A stretch of 64,000 nt of DNA from positions 104,604,501-104,668,500 of the forward strand of contig NC_134137.1 of assembly GCF_033958435.1 (NCBI RefSeq), read 5' to 3'. The translations under genes were made by a program, and so were the position numbers. Positions within the stretch are counted from its first letter, which is position 1; the number at the start of each line of letters is the position of its first letter. Below, in pieces: positions 58,500 through 64,000 of this stretch. Source of the stretch: Carettochelys insculpta. Its lineage: Eukaryota > Chordata > Testudines > Carettochelyidae. The notes below the pieces were generated by a model. The model did not search any database and had not been told where the DNA came from. It saw only the letters and a program-made list of their open reading frames with translations.

Positions 58500-60440
58500 C
58501 AGGGACAGTGCATTCAGATTCTGCTTACATATCTATTACTAGCATGTGATCTTGTGTTTGGCATAATGCTTTAAAAATCATTTGTATTTGTTAGAAATTA
58601 ATTCTGTAGGTATTTCTTTTCTTTAATGCTAGGATCATTTTCAATGTGCAGTTTTAAAAGTGGGAAGTTAAAAAGCTTTATCTGTGCTCCCTTGCCCTGC
58701 TCTTTGCAATTTCCCTTCTCTGTCTTCCCCGCAGTTCATTGACTCTTCTCCTACTTTCTCCCCCACGTCTACTCCCTGACCTTGCTTCCATGAAGACTAT
58801 CCATTCCTGCCTTCATTCACATGCACAATATTTCCCTCTCTTTTTCCCCTCAATCTGTCCCCCTCTCTTTTAAGTCTCCCAGCTGTTTCTTGTCCTTTCA
58901 TCAGCTTCCTTCATTGCTTCCCACTTTTTCCCCCCACTCAAGTTAAGCATGTGGCAAGAGTTAGGCACATGAGTAGGCCTACTGAAAATCCTAGGCAGTG
59001 ATTATGTTCCTGGTTAAATTAGGACCTTAATCTCCTTGCTTCTCCAACCTTTGTTTTCCTCCATTATTCCCTAGACACTATTCTGCCCAGCCAGGGCTGA
59101 CCCAAAGTGCATTGCTCACTAACTAAAGATGGAATGGAATGGCTCCCACCCCACTACTCCTTCAGCTGTTCCCAGCCACCTTTGCACTGGCTTTAGTCAA
59201 TCTTCAGAAGAAGTACCACAGCAACCACTGCAAATTATTCTGGGAGTGATTACCATTTCATTGTTTGGTGTTTTTCCTTCTCTATCTCTGTATTTCTCTT
59301 TCCAGCTTCCACACATTTTCTCCCACCCTCGCTCTGCTTTTTCGTTCTACTGGATCTTTTTAGGGTTAATGTGACAAGGTACATACGATTCTGAACAACA
59401 AATTGCAGAAGAAAGAGACTAAACTTGTCAGTCTTTGCTAGCAGTGATAATGGCATCCTAATGCAACCCCTAGCCAACAGAATTATATAAAGAGACAATT
59501 AATGCAGCTGTACAATATCAGAACTGTGACGACTTTTCAGACTGTCACGGAGTAATGTTTGTAATTTTTTTTCACTCTCCCCCTCAAAATTCTGGTGCTA
59601 TTTTTTAAAACGTATCCTTGCTTGTTTGCCTAATTTTTAGAGGAGTTTTGGGGAGAGATTCTCAAATAGGGATGAAATGAACTTGTGAGGGCATCAGCTG
59701 AGACTAAGTCCTTTCACAACATGTGTGCTAATACTGAATCTCTGTCAGAAAGATGAAGGGTAATTTGTTTTAATTACTGTGTCATGTAGTTCTGTTTTAT
59801 ACCTGTGGCCACATCATAGACCCAGAACTAACTGAAAGGCTCTCTCTCAAAATGTGGGCACTACAGTGTCTGTGACCTAGTTTAATGAATTCTGTCTTCC
59901 CAGTTCAGCCCATACCACACTAGTTTCAAACAGAAAGGCCTAAGGTTACCATATTCACAGTTTATCATGGGACTTTGAACAGTACAACAATTACTTGTAG
60001 TAACACTTTTTAGCAGGAAAAAATGAAAAGTGATGATATTTTGTCAGGGATGGATGGAGGGGGCCCTACAGCCTCACTGTCAGGAAAACACCAGTGTACG
60101 AAATAATGTAAATTAAATACACTGGACTAAATAACACTTTTGGCAAGGTGGGGCAGGGTACCAAATTCTGGCAGGGACGGTATCAGTAATCAGGATTCTT
60201 AGAGTGAGTCACAGAATTCCTGCAGCAGAAATCATCCTGAAGCTCCATTGAGAACAAGAAGACAGCAGATTCAAGAAGAGTTTCTGAAAGACAATATTAT
60301 TTTGCATATTCCCCCTATCATACTTAAGGATAGATCAATACCGAGCTGAAAAAGTGGCCCATATGGGAAGTATTTAAGTTTTTGGACAAGTGGAATATAC
60401 AGACAGGACATTCCAGCCATACATTTAAGTGCACCTCAAA
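58500..60440. other. Upstream flank, no gene seen
   Basis: CT-rich sequence at 58680-58950 and AT-rich unique sequence follow. A 81-codon frame at 59129 has a hydrophobic, Phe/Ser-rich end but no recognised family. Confidence 0.35.
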
Positions 60441-60447
60441 TATAAAA

Positions 60448-60714
60448 TGTCTCAGAGAGGTAGCTGTGTTAGTCTGTAACTTTAAAAACAACAAACAGTC
60501 CTGTGGAGCCTTAGGCTGTGCCTACACAGCAGGCACTATTTTGGGATATGGAGGTATTCTGAAATACCTGCTCATCACAGGAGGAGTACAGGAATGCCTC
60601 AAAATAGCACTTTATTTTGGCATGGGGTCCTGTTTAGATAGAGCCACTGCTGAAATAGCTTATTTTGAGGTATAGACACAGCCTTAGAAACTAAAACAAA
60701 TTTATTAAAGGGTG
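60448..60714 (-). mobile_element. Old Penelope-like tail, antisense, interrupted by a MITE
   Basis: CTCAGAGAGGTAGCTGTG, CTTTAAAAACAACAAACAG and TCCTGTGGAGCCTTA continue after the MITE as GAAACTAAAACAAATTTATT. This variant matches the older tail at 1452-2036, not the younger copies. Confidence 0.7.
60514..60683. mobile_element. Short Harbinger-type MITE with TTA target duplication
   Basis: GGCTGTGCCTACACAGC at the left and TATAGACACAGCC at the right are inverted relatives, and TTA flanks both (60511-60513 and 60684-60686). At 170 bp it is an internally deleted version of the window's MITEs. Confidence 0.85.
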
Positions 60715-60848
60715 CATCTACACCAGGAATTAACTTCGAAGTTAACTTCAAAGTTGGTCACCCTATCAAAGTAGCCAGCAGAGAGTCTACACACATTTCC
60801 CCTTACTTCAAAGTTAACTGGTGTAATGGAGTAAGTTAACTTTCAAGC
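60715..60848. mobile_element. Harbinger terminal fragment
   Basis: GGGTGCATCTACACCAGG, then TTCGAAGTTAACTTCAAAG, is the reverse complement of the element end at 1078-1226. It is cut off at the start of the Penelope element, and I do not find the rest beyond it. Confidence 0.65.
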
Positions 60849-61535
60849 AGTAACAGAGAGGAAGCTGTGCTACTCTATACACTATCAAAACAAAAAGCAG
60901 TCAAGTAGCACTTTAAAGACTAGCAAAATAGTTTATTAGGTGAGCTTTCGTTGGGACAGACCCACTTCTTCAGACCATAGCCAGACCAGAACAGACTCAA
61001 TATTTAAGGCACAGAGAACCAAAAACAGTAAGCAAGGAGGACAAATCAGAAAAAGATAATCAAGGTGAGCAAATCAGAGAGTGTGGGGGGAGGTCAAGAA
61101 TTAGATAAAGCCAAGTATGCAGATAGTGACTCAGAAAGTTCCCATCACGATTTAAACCATGTGTTAATGTGCCGAATTTGAATATAAAAGCCAGCTTGGA
61201 TGGTTCCCTTTGAAGAATGGTTGGAAAGTTCTTTTTCAGTAACACACATACCTTTAGGTCATTAATAGAATGCCCCATTCCATTAAAATGTTGACTAGCT
61301 GGTTTGTGGATCTGGAGTGTTTCGATGTCTGTTTTGTGCCCATTAACCCTTTGTCTAAGGGAGTTAGAAGTCTGTCCAATATACAAAGCATCTGGGCATT
61401 GTTGGCACATGATGGCATATATGATGTTAGCAGAGGAGCATGAGAAAGTGCCCGTGATTCTGTGAGTAACCTGGTTAGGTCCAGTGATGGTATTTCCAGA
61501 GAAGATATGTGGACAAAGCTGGCAGCGGGCTTTTG
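60849..61535 (-). mobile_element. Penelope-like element, 3' part with GIY-YIG region
   Basis: From right to left it carries the end of the coding region, an untranslated part, and the tail family seen throughout the window (CAGACCCACTTCTTCAGACC, AGTAACAGAGAGGAAGCTG). It is the only copy here that joins the tail to protein-coding sequence, so it identifies the tail family as Penelope-like. It is truncated next to an A/T-rich run at 61536-61585. Confidence 0.85.
61060..61530 (-). pseudogene. Penelope GIY-YIG endonuclease domain, partial
   Basis: The frame contains IYAIMCQQCPDALYIGQTSN, a GIY-YIG core with the inserted CxxC typical of Penelope-like elements, then LRQRVNGHKTDI (the catalytic Arg and following His region) and HFNGMGHSINDLKV. 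In these elements the nuclease is fused behind the reverse transcriptase and helps open the target. Here the reverse transcriptase is missing, so this is a 5'-truncated remnant. The frame is otherwise open to 61060, which hints at limited age. Confidence 0.85.
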
Positions 61536-61584
61536 TGTTTTTTTTTTTTTTTTTGAAAAAAAAGGTTTTTGGTTTTTTTTGAAA

Positions 61585-61655
61585 AAGGATGGTGCTTGGC
61601 CCTGTTAAGAAGGCAGGAGACCAGACTTCTCAAGGTCCCTTCTAGCTCTATGACA
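61585..61655 (+). mobile_element. CR1 LINE 3' tail
   Basis: GGTGCTTGGCCCTGTTAAG, GGCAGGAGACCAGACTTC and CAAGGTCCCTTCTAGCTC, then CTATGACATG, follow the CR1 3' end order. It is a very short, diverged copy. Confidence 0.65.
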
Positions 61656-61665
61656 TGTATATATT

Positions 61666-61700
61666 TTTTCTCTCTCTCTCTCTCTATATATATATATCTA
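61666..61700. repeat. (TC)n-(TA)n microsatellite
   Basis: A simple repeat of TC units followed by TA units, directly after the CR1 tail. Confidence 0.9.
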
Positions 61701-63160
61701 AAGCCTTCAACACAGCTTTCTTCTTCTGCTCTCCTCCCCTGCCATTCCCTCTTAAACTTAAAAACAAAAAATCAGAACACTTTACAAAAGAGGGTGTATG
61801 GGCTGAAACAGTCATTTCCACTCTGTGGCCCTTTGATAGGGCATAACCCACCCTGTACTGACCAGGGGCCCTGGGGATCAGGCTTATTGGGTGGGGAAGG
61901 CCCCTCCCCCACAACCCTGTCAGGCATGCCCCAGCTGCAGCCCTGGTATAAAGGCCAAGGAAGACGGATAGTTGGGGCCTGGCCACCAGGGGAGAAGGAG
62001 CACTTGCCCTAGCTTGAGCAGCAGCAGCAGCAGCCGCCGCCGCCACCGCCACAGATTGAGTGGCGCTTTGTGTCTGGAAGTGGGTAGGAAGTCGCCCAAG
62101 GCAGGAAGCCAGCAGGCTGCCTGTGAGCTTGGTGTGTTGTGGAGAGATTCCCCACTGAGCTGGTGGTTAGGGAGACACGCCCATCACCAGCTGGGGCCTG
62201 GTGACGAGGGAGTGCCCAGGCTCCCCTACCCACACCCCAAGGAAGGGGGACCAATGACCTGCTAAGAGTGCACTCGACTGCTAGTGCTGGCTGTGACATT
62301 CATGAGGCCACTGAGGCCTGCCTGGGCCACATAGCCGGATGGGAAGCTTGACTAGGCTGCTGAGGATATCGACTAGGCAGTGGAGGTTGGATGACCTCAG
62401 GAGAGGTGTGGGGCTGGTGACCCCATTACCAGCCTTCTCAAGCATTCTCCCAACCCCATGTCTTTCTGCATTCTACATCCACTGCTCCAGGGGCAGTTCC
62501 TCTATCTTTCAAATTTTTTTTCACATCTGTCCTTGGTCCTACATGATGTGTATGCTATGGTCTATGATGGTGAACAGCCCCCGCCCCCAAGCAACACTGT
62601 TACACTGGTGTAAGTGCTTGTCCGCACAGTGCTACCCCAGCCCGACAGCTCCTCCCAGACAGAGCTTCTGCCGTTTCTAGAAGGGATTTTTTTAATGCCG
62701 ACAGAAAAAGCTCTCTCCTGTCAGCATGCTGGGGAGATGTGCTTCCTCCACTGCGCAGAAGCAGAGAGCAGCCGGCCAGGAGAGCAGCATAGCTGGGTAG
62801 AATAGGCTACTGCCCACATGGTGAGTGAGGGGGAAGCCACAGTACCAGGCCCCCCATTATCCCCCGGTCCCTCCCATCCATAGAGCATAGGGACTAAGGG
62901 GGCTGCCCCATTTCATCCTATGGACAGGATGGCTCCGGAGCCCACTTTTGTTCCCTGGGAAAAGCTGTTCCCACTGAAAAGCTGGTGGGAAACAAACTCC
63001 TATGGCATATCATATTTTAACCACAGAAGGGTCCATCATGATGGTTTATTCTGACTACCTGCACAACAAGGGCCAGGTAAGGTGAGGACGAAGTCACATA
63101 GCTAACCACAAGATGTGGAATGGCACCATCAGGGATGGTGCTCCTGACAGCTTGTAGGTC
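61701..63160. other. Upstream flank, partly GC-rich, no gene seen
   Basis: GGTATAAAGGCCAAGG at about 61945 resembles a TATA box ahead of a GC-rich stretch, which could be an LTR remnant. I find neither matching ends nor a coding region, so I leave it unclassified. Confidence 0.3.
62018..62052. repeat. CAG/CCG trinucleotide repeat
   Basis: About five AGC units run into CCGCCGCCGCCACCGCC. An open frame crosses it on each strand, but there is no gene context. Confidence 0.85.
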
Positions 63161-63167
63161 CATCCTT

Positions 63168-63603
63168 GGCTGTGTCTACACTAGCCCCAGACTTCGAAAT
63201 GGCCATGAAAATGGCCATTTCAAAGTTTACTAATGAAGTGCTGAAATGCATGTTCAGCGCTTCATTAGCATGCGGGCGGCCGCAGCACTTCGAAATTGAT
63301 GCGCCTCACTGCCGCGCGGCTCGTCCCAACGAGGCTCCTTTTCAAAAGGACCTCGCCTACTTCAAAGTCCCCTTATTCCCATCAGCTCATGGGAATAAAG
63401 GGACTTCGAAGTAGGTGGCATCCTTTCGAAAAGGAGCCCCGTTGGGACGAGCCGCACGGCAGCGAGGCGCGTCAATTTCAAAGTGCCGCGGCCGCCCGCA
63501 TGCTAATGAAATGCTGACTATGCATTTCCGTGCTTCATTAGTAAACTTTGAAATGGCCATTTGCGTGGCCATTTTGAAGTTTGGGGCTAGTGTAGATATA
63601 GCC
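63168..63603. mobile_element. Foldback MITE, older relative of 27582-27994
   Basis: GGCTGTGTCTACACTAGCCC is mirrored by GGGGCTAGTGTAGATATAGCC, and CTT flanks both (63165-63167 and 63604-63606). The internal arms correspond to the 27.6 kb MITE, with more CG-to-TG/CA changes and broken pairing. Confidence 0.85.
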
Positions 63604-63688
63604 CTTATGTGGAATATCGGTGTAAAGAGCTTCTACATTCATGATGGCCAGGATTGTGTTTTCAGGAAGATTACTGATGTTCTGTAGT

Positions 63689-63886
63689 AACAGAGAGGGA
63701 GCCGTGCTAGTCTGTACACTATCAAAACAAAAAGCAGTCAAGTAGCACTTCAAAGACTAGCAAAATAGTTTATTAGGTGAGCTTTCGTGGGACAGACCCA
63801 CTTCTTCAGACCGGTCTGTCCCACAAAAGCTCACCTAATAAACTATTTTGCCAGTCTTCAAAGTGCTACTTGACTGTTTTTTGTTT
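63689..63886. mobile_element. Palindromic Penelope-like tail insertion with 14-bp target duplication
   Basis: TGATGTTCTGTAGT flanks it exactly (63675-63688 and 63887-63900). The left arm is antisense with the complete terminus (AACAGAGAGGGAGCCGTG). The right arm is sense and stops at GACTGTTTTTTGTTTT. The centre reads CTTCTTCAGACCGGTCTGTC, where the right arm has skipped the GAAGAAGTGGG segment. Confidence 0.9.
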
Positions 63887-64000
63887 TGATGTTCTGTAGT
63901 TTTCTCAAGAAGCCCGTGGTGTCTCTGAGGTAACTAGAAGTGCTGGTAGCATATGGTTTGGAAAAAGCCAACATAGCAGGATAATCCTGCTGTAAGGGAG

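Noticed and set aside
61940..62060. GGTATAAAGG as promoter of a gene with a poly-Gln/Pro stretch
   Set aside because: No supporting exon, splice sites or recognisable protein follow. The trinucleotide repeat alone is not evidence.

Overview
The window is vertebrate nuclear DNA, most probably from a turtle. Reasons: one multi-exon vertebrate gene with introns up to about 17 kb, many CR1 LINEs with the sauropsid-type 3' tail, a Penelope-like element with a GIY-YIG domain, and several PIF/Harbinger elements with long palindromic MITEs. The repeat mix looks more like a turtle than a bird or mammal. The exact species cannot be read from the sequence, and a crocodilian is a less likely alternative.

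The only complete host gene found is DCT (dopachrome tautomerase, TYRP2), on the minus strand from 52123 (start) to 5193 (stop). All eight coding exons are present with canonical splice sites and matching phases. The spliced reading frame is 1,581 nt (526 residues plus stop) and keeps all six metal-binding histidines. Upstream lie a TATA box and an M-box/CRE-like site, as expected for a MITF-driven melanocyte gene. Positions 1-5192 are the downstream flank and 52380-64000 the upstream flank.

Nearly everything else is mobile DNA. Downstream flank (1-5192): the end of a Harbinger element and a three-layer nest (Penelope tail, MITE, CR1). Introns 7 to 3 (5375-25790): hAT, mariner-like and Harbinger MITEs and a 2.6 kb CR1. 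Intron 2 (25892-34285): a 4.0 kb Harbinger element with both ends and both genes (transposase and Myb-like), each broken. Intron 1 (34586-51810): a degenerate minisatellite, an ATXN10-like exon on the opposite strand, a fairly young CR1, an older LINE split by two insertions (one a solo LTR), and an antisense CR1 split by another solo LTR. Upstream flank: a second, decayed Harbinger pair of genes, palindromic Penelope tails and a Penelope GIY-YIG remnant.

The most unusual pattern is a recurring bipartite, palindromic insertion made only of Penelope-like 3' tail sequence. Three young copies have exact 11-14 bp target duplications. One arm ends at the full 3' terminus and the other at a fixed internal TTTTGTTTTGA site. 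Other notable items are the misplaced ATXN10-like exon and several insertions whose order can be read from target-site duplications.
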